DNA of 64,000 nt from Sphaerisporangium fuscum (GCF_018531465.1 NZ_JAHDTF010000044.1:1-64000), one strand, 5' to 3'; positions 7,398 to 16,628 are shown, counted from the stretch's first letter. Translations and numbers: made by a program. Notes: generated by a model from the sequence alone, not told the origin.

Positions 7398-8822
7398 ATG
7401 TTCAGCTCCGCCGATGACGTCCTGAAGTTCATCAGGGACGAGGGGGTGCAGTTCGTCGACGTCAGGTTCACCGACCTGCCGGGCACGACGCACCACTTCA
7501 CCTTCCCCGTTGAGAACTTCGGGGCCAGCGTCTTCACCGACGGCCTCATGTTCGACGGTTCCTCGATCCGCGGTTTCCAGGCCATCCACGAGTCGGACAT
7601 GCTGCTGCTGCCCGACCCGTCGACGGCCGTGCTGGACCCGTTCCGCCAGCACAAGACCCTCAACATCAACTTCTTCGTCCACGACCCGCTGACCGGCGAG
7701 GCCTACAGCCGCGACCCCCGCAACGTCGCGCGCAAGGCCGAGGAGTACCTCAAGGGCACCGGCATCGCCGACACGGTCTTCTTCGGCCCCGAGGCCGAGT
7801 TCTACATCTTCGACGATGTGCGGTTCGCCAGCAGCGCGAGCGAGTCGTTCTACCACATCGACTCGATCGAGGGCGCCTGGAACACCGGCAAGGCCCAGGA
7901 GGGCGGCAACCTCGGGTACAAGCCCCGCTACAAGGGCGGCTACTTCCCGGTCCCGCCGATGGACCACTTCACCGACCTGCGCTCGGAGATGGTGCGCCGC
8001 CTGATCGAGTGCGGCATCGAGACCGAGATGCAGCACCACGAGGTGGGCACGGCGGGCCAGGCCGAGATCGACTTCAAGTTCGGCACGCTGCTCAAGACCG
8101 CCGACAACCTGATGCTGTACAAGTACATCATCAAGAACACCGCGCTCGAGTACGGCCACACCGTCACGTTCATGCCCAAGCCGATCTTCGGTGACAACGG
8201 CTCCGGCATGCACTGCCACCAGTCCCTGTGGAAGGACGGCGAGCCGCTCTTCTACGACGAGGTGGGCTACGCCGGTCTGTCCGACACCGCCCGCTACTAC
8301 ATCGGCGGCCTGCTCAAGCACGCGCCCGCGCTGCTGGCCTTCACCAACCCGACGGTGAACTCCTACCACCGCCTGGTGCCGGGCTACGAGGCGCCGGTCA
8401 ACCTGGTCTACTCCCAGCGCAACCGCTCGGCCTGCATCCGGATCCCGATCACGGGCTCCAACCCGAAGGCCAAGCGCATCGAGTTCCGCGTGCCCGACCC
8501 GTCCTGCAACCCGTACTTCGCGTTCGCGGCGCAGCTCATGGCGGGTATCGACGGCATCCGCAACAAGATCGAGCCGCCGCAGCCGGTCGACAAGGACCTC
8601 TACGAGCTTCCCCCGGAGGAGGCCGGCCAGGTCCCGCAGGTCCCCGGCTCGCTGCCCGAGGTGCTGGCCGCCCTGGAGGCCGACCACGAGTTCCTGCTCG
8701 AGGGCGGCGTGTTCACGCCCGACCTGATCGAGACGTGGATCTCCTACAAGCGCGAGAACGAGATCGACCCGATCCGCCTGCGCCCCCACCCGCACGAGTT
8801 CGAGCTGTACTACGACGTGTGA
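7398..8822 (+). CDS. glnA: Glutamine synthetase type I (GlnA1)
   Basis: 474 residues from the ATG at 7398, preceded by GGGAGG five bases upstream; an in-frame GTG at 7380 is rejected. Catalyses ATP-dependent glutamate plus ammonium to glutamine as a cytoplasmic dodecamer. Signature blocks seen: the N-terminal DVRFTDLPGT, FDGSSIRGF, the ammonium/glutamate-site GSGMHCHQSLWKDG, the ATP-site NRSACIRIP, and the adenylylation segment KDLYELPPEE with the target tyrosine at about Y402. That tyrosine identifies the GSI-beta subtype controlled by GlnE, whose gene lies 4.7 kb downstream on the other strand. Transcription is probably governed by the GlnR boxes directly upstream. Confidence 0.97.
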   Translation: MFSSADDVLKFIRDEGVQFVDVRFTDLPGTTHHFTFPVENFGASVFTDGLMFDGSSIRGFQAIHESDMLLLPDPSTAVLDPFRQHKTLNINFFVHDPLTGEAYSRDPRNVARKAEEYLKGTGIADTVFFGPEAEFYIFDDVRFASSASESFYHIDSIEGAWNTGKAQEGGNLGYKPRYKGGYFPVPPMDHFTDLRSEMVRRLIECGIETEMQHHEVGTAGQAEIDFKFGTLLKTADNLMLYKYIIKNTALEYGHTVTFMPKPIFGDNGSGMHCHQSLWKDGEPLFYDEVGYAGLSDTARYYIGGLLKHAPALLAFTNPTVNSYHRLVPGYEAPVNLVYSQRNRSACIRIPITGSNPKAKRIEFRVPDPSCNPYFAFAAQLMAGIDGIRNKIEPPQPVDKDLYELPPEEAGQVPQVPGSLPEVLAALEADHEFLLEGGVFTPDLIETWISYKRENEIDPIRLRPHPHEFELYYDV

Positions 8823-8825
8823 CGC

Positions 8826-8844
8826 CCGGACGGTTTCCGTCCGG
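8826..8844 (+). terminator. Hairpin terminator after glnA
   Basis: Perfect 8-bp arms CCGGACGG and CCGTCCGG flank a TTT loop, four bases past the glnA stop. A second GC hairpin around GGGCGG follows at about 8860-8885. Confidence 0.65.
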
Positions 8845-8952
8845 CGCCTCCCGGCCCTCCGGCCCGCCCTTGTGGGCGGCCCGGGGGGCCGCCGTCGTTC
8901 CCGGGGAATCCGACTGGACCCTGCCACGGTGTCAGGCTGTACAAAGGACGCC

Positions 8953-9894
8953 ATGACGGTCGACATGGAGCGGGCGCTCGACGGGCTCGTGCGGGCGGGC
9001 AGGGCGCCGGATCTGCACGGTGTGGTGGTCATGCGGCACGGGGACGTGGTGTTCGAGCACTACGGCCGGGGGGTGGACTTCGTCCTGAACGAGCCGCTCG
9101 GCGAGGTGACGTTCGGGCCCGGCACGCTGCACGACATCAGGTCGGTCACCAAGAGCGTGGTCGGGCTGCTGTACGGCACGGCGCTGGCCGCCGGGCAGGT
9201 CCCCGAGCCGCGCGAGCCGCTGCTGGCGTGCTTCCCGGAGTACGCCGACCTGGCCGGCCGCACGGAGCTGACCGTGGAGCACGCGCTGACCATGACCCTC
9301 GGCCTGGAGTGGAACGAGGACGCCCCCTACACCAGCCCGGCCAACAGTGAGATCGCGATGGAGCTGGCCCCCGACCGCTACCGGTACGTGCTGGAGCGTC
9401 CTGTCGTGGAGGAGCCGGGCACGCGCTGGAGGTACTGCGGCGGGGCGTCCGCGCTGATCGGCGCGCTGATCGCCAGGGGCACCGGCATGCCGCTGGAGGA
9501 CTTCGCGCGGACCGCGCTGTTCGAGCCGCTCGGCATCGCCGCGTTCGAGTGGTCGGCCGGCGGCGACGGTGTGGCCGCGGCGGCCTCCGGGCTGCGGCTG
9601 GCCCCTCGCGACCTGGCCCGGATCGGCGCTCACGTCCTCGCGTCCGACGACCCGTGGGTCGCCCGCATGCTGCGGCCGCGCGTGACGATCGGGGACGACT
9701 TCTCCTACGGGTACCAGTGGTACATGGGGTCCCGCTGGTACGGCGGGTTCGGCAACGGCGGCCAGCGGCTGTACGTGCGTCCCGATCTCGATCTGGTGGC
9801 GGCCGTCACCGCCGGCCAGTACAACGAACCCGACCAGCCGACCGCGACCGCGGTGCTGGAGGAAGTGGTCCTGCCGGCGTTCGCCCGCTCCTGA
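8953..9894 (+). CDS. Serine hydrolase of the beta-lactamase/class C-like family
   Basis: 313 residues from the ATG at 8953 (AAGGA upstream); in-frame sequence before it covers the glnA terminator. The penicilloyl-serine fold signature S64-V-T-K67 is present (SVTKSVVGLLYG). The second motif position reads RYCGGASALIG, a variant of the usual Y-x-N, and a late GFGNGGQ segment takes the place of the K/H-x-G triad strand. No signal peptide is seen, so it is probably cytoplasmic, like the esterase or peptidase members of family S12 and unlike secreted resistance enzymes. Substrate is unknown. Confidence 0.82.
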   Translation: MTVDMERALDGLVRAGRAPDLHGVVVMRHGDVVFEHYGRGVDFVLNEPLGEVTFGPGTLHDIRSVTKSVVGLLYGTALAAGQVPEPREPLLACFPEYADLAGRTELTVEHALTMTLGLEWNEDAPYTSPANSEIAMELAPDRYRYVLERPVVEEPGTRWRYCGGASALIGALIARGTGMPLEDFARTALFEPLGIAAFEWSAGGDGVAAAASGLRLAPRDLARIGAHVLASDDPWVARMLRPRVTIGDDFSYGYQWYMGSRWYGGFGNGGQRLYVRPDLDLVAAVTAGQYNEPDQPTATAVLEEVVLPAFARS

Positions 9895-9906
9895 GCTCCT
9901 GGGCAG

Positions 9907-9932
9907 GGCACCGCGGCCGGGGACGCGGTGCC
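9907..9932. terminator. Bidirectional hairpin between convergent genes
   Basis: Perfect 9-bp arms GGCACCGCG (9907-9915) and CGCGGTGCC (9924-9932) with an 8-nt loop lie between the serine hydrolase stop and the stop of the small minus-strand gene. Confidence 0.65.
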
Positions 9933-9943
9933 GTGCGGATGTC

Positions 9944-10117
9944 CTAGCGGTGACGCCGCGGCGGGGTGATGGTGTGGCGCTTGCCGCGCATGTCCACCAC
10001 CGGGCCGGGGCCGGTGGGGTTGCCCTTCGTCCCGGAGGAGACGGCTGAGGCCAGCGCGCTCACCACGCTGAAGAGCTCCTGCACGAGGCTCTTGTTGCTC
10101 TTGGGGGCGCTCGACAT
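9944..10117 (-). CDS. Small hypothetical protein, 57 residues
   Basis: The ATG at 10117 is preceded by a strong AGGAGG ribosome-binding site, which makes this short frame credible. The product begins MSSAPKSNKSLVQELFSVVS, has one amphipathic helix, then a basic Pro/Gly-rich tail ending in TPPRRHR. No domain, signal peptide or membrane segment is recognised. It is divergent from another small gene at 10374. The 256-bp gap between them contains a CACGATATGTCGCG segment, but no promoter could be fixed. Confidence 0.6.
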   Translation of the reverse strand: MSSAPKSNKSLVQELFSVVSALASAVSSGTKGNPTGPGPVVDMRGKRHTITPPRRHR

Positions 10118-10373
10118 GGGTTCGGTCCTCCTGAAGGTGGCGTGCCTATCGCGCAACATCACGATATGTCGCGTACGGACGGCATGTCCACCGGTTCGGC
10201 ATTCCTTCCCCGTCACCGCGCGGCCCCGAATATGGACCGAGGCAGGCGGCGGATACTCTTCCTGTGACATCGGCGACAGTCCGTTCAGGAAGCCTCCGCT
10301 CGGACACGGCGTTGTCATCGGTGTTCGAGGACGGCCGAAGTGTCGGCCGTCCTGTCATGCGAAAGGCGTTTCA

Positions 10374-10556
10374 TTGTTCGGTCGTAAGCCCATCGAGGAG
10401 CGACTCGCCGAGCGCCGCGCGCAGCTGCCCCCCTTGAAGGAGGGGGAGCACTTCGAGCACGCTCCGGCGAAGTTCATCTTCATCTTCTTGATCGTCTTCG
10501 TCGTGCTCGGCCACCTGGTCGGTCTCTTCGTCCTCATGGCGCTCAACCTGCACTGA
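10374..10556 (+). CDS. Small single-pass membrane protein, 60 residues
   Basis: Starts at TTG 10374 behind GAAAGG (gap about 9 nt); no in-frame ATG or GTG close by gives a better start. The N-terminal ~35 residues are charged (GRKPIEERLAERRAQLPPL). A single strongly hydrophobic helix follows (KFIFIFLIVFVVLGHLVGLF, residues ~35-54), and the protein ends MALNLH. Not recognised. The layout of a cytoplasmic charged segment plus a C-terminal anchor resembles small accessory membrane subunits. A strong hairpin follows immediately. Confidence 0.6.
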   Translation: MFGRKPIEERLAERRAQLPPLKEGEHFEHAPAKFIFIFLIVFVVLGHLVGLFVLMALNLH

Positions 10557-10579
10557 CCGCCCGGCCCCGTGCCGGGCGG
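10557..10579. terminator. Bidirectional hairpin terminator
   Basis: CCGCCCGGC (10557-10565) pairs perfectly with GCCGGGCGG (10571-10579) over a 5-nt loop. TGACCGCC at about 10554 can also pair with GGCGGTCA at 10583-10590. It lies between two convergent stops. Confidence 0.7.
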
Positions 10580-10586
10580 CCGGCGG

Positions 10587-11639
10587 TCAGTACGGCAGTG
10601 TGTAGCGGGCGAAGCGCGGCGCGGCGTACGGGGCCTTGAACTTCGGGAACGCGACGGTCCTGACGTCCCCGTCGGAGGTGTAGCGCTCCTCCGGGTGGGC
10701 GTTCAGCCAGTCGAGCCACGCCGTCGAGCAGAAGCGCGCGCAGTCGCCCACCTTGTCCATCGCCCGTATGCGCGGGATGCCGAGCGGGTCGAAGTCCTTG
10801 CTGAACGGCGAGGGCGCCGGGGTGTACCCGGCCAGGAAGACGCCGGTGTAGTTGTAGTTCGTGCCCCCGGCGCCGCCGTGCATCGCCCAGTCCTTGGTGC
10901 TCGGCTGGTTGCCGTACGGCAGCGCGAGAGTGGACGGGGCGTCCTTGATCAGAGACGTGATCAGCTTGTGGCCCGCGACGATCTGGTCGGTGACCTGGTC
11001 CTTCGACTTGCCTCGCAGGTTGAGGTGGTCACGGGTGTGGTTGCCGATGTCGAAGCCGTTGTCGCGCAGCCATCCGAGGGTCTGCGCCTGTGCCTCCGGG
11101 CCGAACGTGCCGAACATGTCCTTGATGACGTAGAACGTGGCGACGGGGCGGAAGCCTGGGTTCTTGCGGGCGACGTCCTGCAGGATGCCGACGGCGGTGT
11201 CCGGCTTGGGGGCGCCCATGCCGTCCAGGGTGAGCTGTGAGGGCGAGGAGTCGTCGAAGGTCAGCACGACGGGGTGGCGTCCCGCCGGGATGCCGATCCG
11301 TCCCGTGGTGTACTCCTTGGCCGTGATGGGGACGTAGCCGTCCTTCGCCAGCCGTTCGAGTTCGCTGCGGAACTGCTGGGGGGTACGGTCGTCGGGCCCG
11401 GCGGGCTTGGCGACGACGCGGTGGTACATGATCACCGGGATCTGCCCGAGTTCGTTGGCCTTTACCTTGGCGGCCCGCTCGGCCGCCGCCTTGTGCGCCT
11501 CCTGGGCCGAGGCGGGCTTGCCCGACTTCTGTGCCGCGGCGTGCTGCGCCGAGACCTTGGTCTCCCCTTGAGAGCATCCGGCGAGCGCGACCACCGCCAA
11601 TGAGAGCAGCCCGATATGACGTTTCCCGAAGCCCCGCAT
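10587..11639 (-). CDS. Polysaccharide deacetylase lipoprotein (NodB domain)
   Basis: 350 residues. The N-terminus is a lipoprotein signal: basic MRGFGKRH, a hydrophobic core, and lipobox L-A-G-C with lipidated C22. An Ala/Lys-rich linker to about residue 65 precedes the catalytic part. NodB carbohydrate-esterase family 4 motifs are visible: TFDDSSPS (catalytic base and metal Asp) and the metal-binding H-x3-H in GNHTRDHLNL. It is likely anchored outside the cytoplasmic membrane and deacetylates a wall or exopolysaccharide N-acetylhexosamine. The start is followed upstream by a GGGGGG ribosome-binding run. An AT-rich palindrome lies 129 bp upstream. Confidence 0.88.
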   Translation of the reverse strand: MRGFGKRHIGLLSLAVVALAGCSQGETKVSAQHAAAQKSGKPASAQEAHKAAAERAAKVKANELGQIPVIMYHRVVAKPAGPDDRTPQQFRSELERLAKDGYVPITAKEYTTGRIGIPAGRHPVVLTFDDSSPSQLTLDGMGAPKPDTAVGILQDVARKNPGFRPVATFYVIKDMFGTFGPEAQAQTLGWLRDNGFDIGNHTRDHLNLRGKSKDQVTDQIVAGHKLITSLIKDAPSTLALPYGNQPSTKDWAMHGGAGGTNYNYTGVFLAGYTPAPSPFSKDFDPLGIPRIRAMDKVGDCARFCSTAWLDWLNAHPEERYTSDGDVRTVAFPKFKAPYAAPRFARYTLPY

Positions 11640-11767
11640 GGTCCCCCCAACCGGCCCGAGGAATGAGCTACGTCTCTCCTACCCCTCTGACCTGGGAGTT
11701 CCACCAGCGCGTAGTTTGGCGGACACCAAAGGACCGCAGTTGATTCCACATTTCTCGGCATCGCGGA

Positions 11768-11791
11768 CATATCGCCATATATGCCGATATG
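11768..11791. promoter_or_regulatory. Near-perfect 24-bp AT-rich palindrome
   Basis: CATATCG, C, CATATATG, C, CGATATG: outer 7-bp arms at 11768-11774 and 11785-11791 are exact complements, and the central 8-mer is self-complementary. Only the two C spacers break symmetry. Such AT content is rare in this window. It lies upstream of the polysaccharide deacetylase and just past the membrane-protein stop, so it could be an operator. The remaining 170-bp gap shows nothing else clear. Confidence 0.5.
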
Positions 11792-11809
11792 CGGGGATTC
11801 GGTGGTCCG

Positions 11810-12835
11810 CTACTGCTTGGTCTCACCCGCCCGGACCCGGATACCGGTGAGACGGCGGAAGATGTCCCACCAGAACGGGGCCCCGAACAACAGGGCGAAG
11901 AACGTGATCAGGAACCCGGGCCAGTGGCCGGGCGTCAGCAGGCGGTGCAGCCACTGGCCGCCGTTCCACGACCAGCTCGGGCTGCCGTCGCCGGGGATCC
12001 TCACCGACACCGGCGCGTTGCCCACGATGTTCACGAACGCCGGAGCCGACAGCACCTCGGTCACGCAGCCGTACGGATCGGCCGGGTGGTCGGGGCACCT
12101 GTCGCGCAGGCCCGCCAGCGACTGCGCTCCCCCGTCGGCCACCGCGGCCACCTGGGCGCGGATGGCATTGTCGGTGAGGATCGCCTTGCCGTACTCCAGG
12201 GAGTCCATGCTGAACAGCAGGGTGAGCACCAGGCCCAGCGCGGCGATCACCCAGCGGACGTAGCGCCGGTACAGCATCGTGAGGCGCTGCATCTCGCCGT
12301 CGAACCACTCCTCCACACCCTTGCGGAACGCGTCCAGGTCGCCGCGGGCGGTGTCCCAGATGCCCTGCAGCGGCCCGTACAGCGGGCTGTGCGCGTCCTT
12401 CAGATTGGCCAGCATCGGGGCGACGCCGCCCTCCCCCGTCACGATCTCCATCATCGCCACGGCGAAGCGCGCGGGCGGGATCGAGGCGATGCTCGTCTTG
12501 CCGTCCTTGCGGTGGTCGATCTCGCGGAGCCGTTCGTACAGCCGCCCCGACCAGGTCGTCGCGGCGCTCTCCACGGGGGCGGGCAGCGGGCTGAACGACG
12601 GCCGGGCGTCCTTCCCGCCGAACGGCAGCCGCGCGAAGACCTCGGCGACGGAGCTCGGGATCCACGACTTCTTGCCGTCCGGGCCGTCGAGGGTGTCCCT
12701 GAGGTAGGCCCACAGGAACTTGCTGCGGATGCCGAGCAGCCGGACGAGACCTTCGTTCACGCCGCTGACGAGCATCGAGAACAGCAGGAACGCGAGGACC
12801 AGGCCGATGGCCAGGTCGAGGTAAACAGAGTCCAA
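11810..12835 (-). CDS. Multi-pass membrane protein of unknown function
   Basis: 341 residues. Hydrophobic segments lie at residues ~5-27 (LAIGLVLAFLLFSMLVSGVN), ~205-225 (WVIAALGLVLTLLFSMDSLE) and ~308-330 (GFLITFFALLFGAPFWWDIF), flanking soluble loops of about 170 and 80 residues. The second loop holds two cysteines (RCPDHPADPYGC) that could form a disulfide if extracytoplasmic. No catalytic motif is recognised. Similar architecture occurs in uncharacterised membrane proteins of many phyla. It is on the same strand as the deacetylase but separated by 170 bp and a palindrome, so co-transcription is uncertain. Confidence 0.7.
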   Translation of the reverse strand: MDSVYLDLAIGLVLAFLLFSMLVSGVNEGLVRLLGIRSKFLWAYLRDTLDGPDGKKSWIPSSVAEVFARLPFGGKDARPSFSPLPAPVESAATTWSGRLYERLREIDHRKDGKTSIASIPPARFAVAMMEIVTGEGGVAPMLANLKDAHSPLYGPLQGIWDTARGDLDAFRKGVEEWFDGEMQRLTMLYRRYVRWVIAALGLVLTLLFSMDSLEYGKAILTDNAIRAQVAAVADGGAQSLAGLRDRCPDHPADPYGCVTEVLSAPAFVNIVGNAPVSVRIPGDGSPSWSWNGGQWLHRLLTPGHWPGFLITFFALLFGAPFWWDIFRRLTGIRVRAGETKQ

Positions 12836-12924
12836 TGGAGATCACCCGTGACTCTAGATACACCCTCGGCTACGGTCGCCGCAATGACATGGCCCCAGCG
12901 GGAATGGATCAGCGCCCGCGGGCC

Positions 12925-13425
12925 TCAGCGCCCAGCGGGCTCGCGGGTCTCCGCACGGGCGCGCCACCAGGCGTACACCTCCGGCAGCACGGCCGGCGCC
13001 CAGGCGGTGAGCCGGAACGTCGCGGCCTCGGCCTCCGTCACCCACCGGGTCTCCGCGATCTCCACCCCGTCGGGCCGCGCCGTGGTGGCGCCGGCGGTGC
13101 AGCCGTAGGCCGTGATGACGTAGGAGACCTGGTCACCGTTGGGGTAGACCGAACGGAACTGGGGCCCTCCGTACACGCCGATGAGGCCCTGGACCTCGAT
13201 GTCGAGCCCGACCTCCTCGCGGATCTCACGGACGACGGCGGTCTCCGGAACCTCGTCGGGCTCCACCATGCCGCCCGGCGGCGCCCAGACGTCCCCCAGC
13301 TCGTTGTGGCGGGCGAGCAGCAGCCGCCCCTGGTCGTCGAAGACGCACGCCGTCACCGAGGGCAGGACGAGCAGGGCGTTGCCGACCAGGCTCCGCACGC
13401 CGGCGAGGAACTCCGAGATGGGCAC
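12925..13425 (-). CDS. Nudix hydrolase
   Basis: 166 residues from the GTG at 13425, preferred because GGGGGAG precedes it; a TTG nine codons upstream is the alternative. The Nudix box G-x5-E-x7-REUxEExGU is complete (GMVEPDEVPETAVVREIREEVGL), so magnesium-dependent pyrophosphohydrolase activity is expected. An N-terminal helical ~25 residues precedes the usual first strand. The group hydrolyses NDP-X substrates, and the specific substrate is not predictable. It lies between glnE and the membrane protein on the same strand, with a 91-bp gap to glnE's stop. Confidence 0.9.
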   Translation of the reverse strand: MPISEFLAGVRSLVGNALLVLPSVTACVFDDQGRLLLARHNELGDVWAPPGGMVEPDEVPETAVVREIREEVGLDIEVQGLIGVYGGPQFRSVYPNGDQVSYVITAYGCTAGATTARPDGVEIAETRWVTEAEAATFRLTAWAPAVLPEVYAWWRARAETREPAGR

Positions 13426-13516
13426 GACCGTCTCCCCCAATGCTGACCCCAAAGGACCTCACCCAAGGTACTCAGCCGGATCGACGCGCGGACGAACTCC
13501 GCTGGAACCCGCCGGA

Positions 13517-16504
13517 TCACCCGCCGTAGAACACCCGCTCGGTGACCGCCCTGGCCCGCCGGGTGGCGCGCAGGTAGTCCTCCACGAAGTCCTCCGACCC
13601 GTCGGGCGGGTAGCCCAGGGCCCTCGCGATCAGCGCGCGCTCGCGCACGTCGGCGGGAATGCTGTCGCCCGCCCTCCCGCGCACCAGCATGATCGCGTCG
13701 CGGACCCGCGAGGCGAACCGCCACGCCTCCGCCAGCACCTCCTCGTCGGCCTCGGACAGCAGCCCCGCCCCCACCGCGGCCCGCAGGGCGTCCAGCGTGC
13801 GGGTGGTGCGCAGCCCGGGGACGTCGTGGGCGTGCCGCAACTGGAGCAGCTGCGCCAGCCACTCGACGTCGGACAGCCCGCCCCTGCCGAGCTTGGTGTG
13901 CAGCAGCGGGTCGGCGCCCCTCGGGAGGCGCTCGGCCTCCATGCGGGCCTTCAGCCTGCGGATCTCGCGCACGGCCCCGTCGTCGATGCCGCCCGGCGGA
14001 TGGCGCAGTGGCTCGGCCAGGGCCATGAACTCGGCTCCGAGCTCGGGGTCGCCCGCCGAGAAGCGGGCGCGCAGCAGAGCCTGCGACTCCCACGGCGACG
14101 ACCACCGCCGGTAGTAGGCCGCGTAGGACGACAGGGAGCGCACCAGCGGGCCCTGGCGGCCCTCGGGACGCAGGTCGGGGTCGATCGGCAGAGGCGGGTC
14201 GGGGGCGGGCAGCGCGAGCAGGCGGCGCAGCTCGTTGGCGACCGCGAACGCCACGTCGGTCGCGGCCTTCTCGTCGGCCCCGGGAAGCGGCGAGTGGACG
14301 AACATCACGTCGGCGTCGCTGCCGTGGGAGCATTCGTACCCGCCGAGGCGGCCCATGGCGATCACCGCGAACCGCGTGGGCAACTCCCCGCGCCGCTCCA
14401 GCGAGATCTTGTGGACGGCGGCGTCGAGGGCCGCCTGGATGGTGACGTCGTTCAGCTCCGACAGTGCCCGCCCGACCTCCTCGACGTCGATGTACCCGGC
14501 CAGCTCGGCCACGGCCGTACGGAACAGCTCGCGGCGGCGCAGCGCCCGGACGGAGGCGACGGCGGTCTCCGCGTCGGCCGCGTGCCGCCTGACCAGCGCG
14601 TCGGCCTCGGCGACGAGGGCCTCCTTGGGGCGGGCGGCGAGCTCGGCGTCGGACCCGAGCATCGCCACGACCTCGGGGGCGTGCAGGAGGAGCCCGGTGA
14701 CGTAGCGGCTGGTGCCGAGGAGCCGGGCCAGCCGCTCGGCCACGGCCGTCTCGTCGCGCAGCAGGCGGAGGTACCAGGGGGTGGTGCCCAGCTTGTCGCT
14801 GACCTGGCGGAATCCGAGCAGCCCGGCGTCGGGGTCGGGCGCGTCGGCGAACCAGCCCAGCATGACCGGCAGCAGGGTGCGCTGGATGGCGGCCCTGCGC
14901 GAGACACCGCTGGTCAGGGCGGCGATGTGCCGCAGAGCCCCCTCAGGGTCGGCGTAGCCCAGGGCCGACAGCCGCGCGGCGGCGGCCGAGGCCGACAGCC
15001 TGACCTCGTCCCCGGGCAGCCTGGCCACGGCCTGCAGGAGCGGGCGGTAGAACAACTTCTCGTGCAGCCGCCGGGCCTCCATGGCGTGGCGCTTCCAGCG
15101 GGTGGTGAACTCGCCGACCGGGTCGGCCGTCATGCCGAGGGCCCGGCCGATGCGGCGCAGGTCGGTGTCGTTCTCGGGGACCACGTGGGTGCGGCGCAGG
15201 CGGTGCAGCTGGAGCAGGTGCTCGACCTGCCGCAGGAAGGTGTAGGCCTCCGCGAGGGCCTTGGCGTCGTCGCGGCCGACGTACCCGCCCCGGGAGAGCG
15301 CGGCGAGCGCGGGCAGCGTGGCGCGTCGGCGCAGCAGCGGGTCGGAGCGGCCGTGCACGAGCTGGAGCAACTGGACGGCGAACTCGATGTCGCGCAGGCC
15401 GCCCGGCCCCAGCTTGATCTGCCGGTCGGCCTCGCCGGCGCGGACGTTGGCCTCGACCCTGCGCCGCATCGCCTGCACGTCCTCGACGAAGTTCTCGCGG
15501 GCGGCGGCCTGCCAGACCAGCTCGTTGACGGCCGCGACGTACTCTTCGCCGAGCTCCATGTCGCCGGCCACCGGACGCGCCTTCAGCAGCGCCTGGAACT
15601 CCCAGGTCTTGGCCCAGCGGCGGTAGTAGGTGAGGTGGCTGGCGAGCGTACGGACCAGCGGGCCCGCCTTGCCCTCCGGCCGCAGGGCCGCGTCGACCTG
15701 CCACAGCGCCCCTTCGGGGGTGCTCGCCGAGCAGGCCCGCATCATGCCCTGCGCGAGCCTGGTGGCCGTCTGGAGCGCCTTGGTCTCGTCGACGCCCTCG
15801 CACGGCTCCGCGACGAAGATCACGTCCACGTCGCTGATGTAGTTGAGCTCCCGGGCGCCGCACTTGCCCATGCCGATCACCGCGAGCCGTACCTGGTCGC
15901 TCTCGGGGACCTCGGTCCTGGCGATGGCGAGGCCCGCCTCCAGCGCGGCGGCGGCGAGGTCGGACAACTCCGCGGTCACCTCGGGCAGCGACGCCACACC
16001 GGTGACGTCCCGCGCCGCCAGATGCAGCAACCTGCCACGGTAGGCGGCCCGCAGGGCCGACATGGTGTCGATCCCGCCACCAAGGCCACCGGGCCGCGGA
16101 GCGGACGGGCCGGCGCCGACGGCCGAAAGGAGCTCGGCGCGCATGCCGGGCTCGGACATGCGTTCGGTGGCCTGCTCGCCTTCGAGGAGCTTCCAGTGCT
16201 CGGGGTGCCGTACGAGGTGGTCGCCGAGCGCCGCCGACAGGCCGAGGACGCCGATCAGCCGCGCACGCAGCCCGGGGTCGGCGCGCAGCGCGCCGAGGAC
16301 GCTCGGGTCGCGCTCGACGAGGCGGTCGAGCGAGGTGAGCGCGAGGTCGGGGTCGGCCGTGGCCACCAGGGCGCCGAGCAGGCCGAGATCACCGACGGCC
16401 TCGGGGCCGAGCCCGTCGAGGAGCCGCTCGGCCCGCGCTCCGTCGGCGAACCCGAGCCGGGCGAGCCGCCCGGCCGTCGTCTGCATCCGGGTCTCGGCAT
16501 TCAC
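13517..16504 (-). CDS. glnE: Glutamine synthetase adenylyltransferase/adenylyl-removing enzyme
   Basis: 995 residues, GTG start at 16504 (an ATG lies six codons in), close to the ~990 residues usual for actinobacteria. Two nucleotidyltransferase cores are seen: an N-terminal one with GMGKCGARELNYISDVDV (deadenylylation half) and a C-terminal one with AMGRLGGYECSHGSDADV (adenylylation half). Each has the paired-Asp metal site and is followed by a helical GlnD-PII-uridylyl-type region. It modifies the tyrosine of GlnA (Y402 above) in response to nitrogen status. In Mycobacterium glnE lies between glnA1 and glnA2; here additional genes separate it from both. Confidence 0.97.
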   Translation of the reverse strand: MNAETRMQTTAGRLARLGFADGARAERLLDGLGPEAVGDLGLLGALVATADPDLALTSLDRLVERDPSVLGALRADPGLRARLIGVLGLSAALGDHLVRHPEHWKLLEGEQATERMSEPGMRAELLSAVGAGPSAPRPGGLGGGIDTMSALRAAYRGRLLHLAARDVTGVASLPEVTAELSDLAAAALEAGLAIARTEVPESDQVRLAVIGMGKCGARELNYISDVDVIFVAEPCEGVDETKALQTATRLAQGMMRACSASTPEGALWQVDAALRPEGKAGPLVRTLASHLTYYRRWAKTWEFQALLKARPVAGDMELGEEYVAAVNELVWQAAARENFVEDVQAMRRRVEANVRAGEADRQIKLGPGGLRDIEFAVQLLQLVHGRSDPLLRRRATLPALAALSRGGYVGRDDAKALAEAYTFLRQVEHLLQLHRLRRTHVVPENDTDLRRIGRALGMTADPVGEFTTRWKRHAMEARRLHEKLFYRPLLQAVARLPGDEVRLSASAAAARLSALGYADPEGALRHIAALTSGVSRRAAIQRTLLPVMLGWFADAPDPDAGLLGFRQVSDKLGTTPWYLRLLRDETAVAERLARLLGTSRYVTGLLLHAPEVVAMLGSDAELAARPKEALVAEADALVRRHAADAETAVASVRALRRRELFRTAVAELAGYIDVEEVGRALSELNDVTIQAALDAAVHKISLERRGELPTRFAVIAMGRLGGYECSHGSDADVMFVHSPLPGADEKAATDVAFAVANELRRLLALPAPDPPLPIDPDLRPEGRQGPLVRSLSSYAAYYRRWSSPWESQALLRARFSAGDPELGAEFMALAEPLRHPPGGIDDGAVREIRRLKARMEAERLPRGADPLLHTKLGRGGLSDVEWLAQLLQLRHAHDVPGLRTTRTLDALRAAVGAGLLSEADEEVLAEAWRFASRVRDAIMLVRGRAGDSIPADVRERALIARALGYPPDGSEDFVEDYLRATRRARAVTERVFYGG

Positions 16505-16628
16505 AACCCAAACGTAGCCGCTCCTTCACTCCACCGTCGTCAACGCTCCCCCACCGTCTTTGGCGCTTCACTCCTCCGCCTTGAGCGTTTCGCTCCCGCC
16601 ACCTTGGGCCGTTCGACAGGCGCGGGAC

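Noticed and set aside
8953..9894. Secreted beta-lactamase conferring resistance
   Set aside because: SxxK is present but there is no signal peptide and the second and third motifs are atypical; called only as serine hydrolase.
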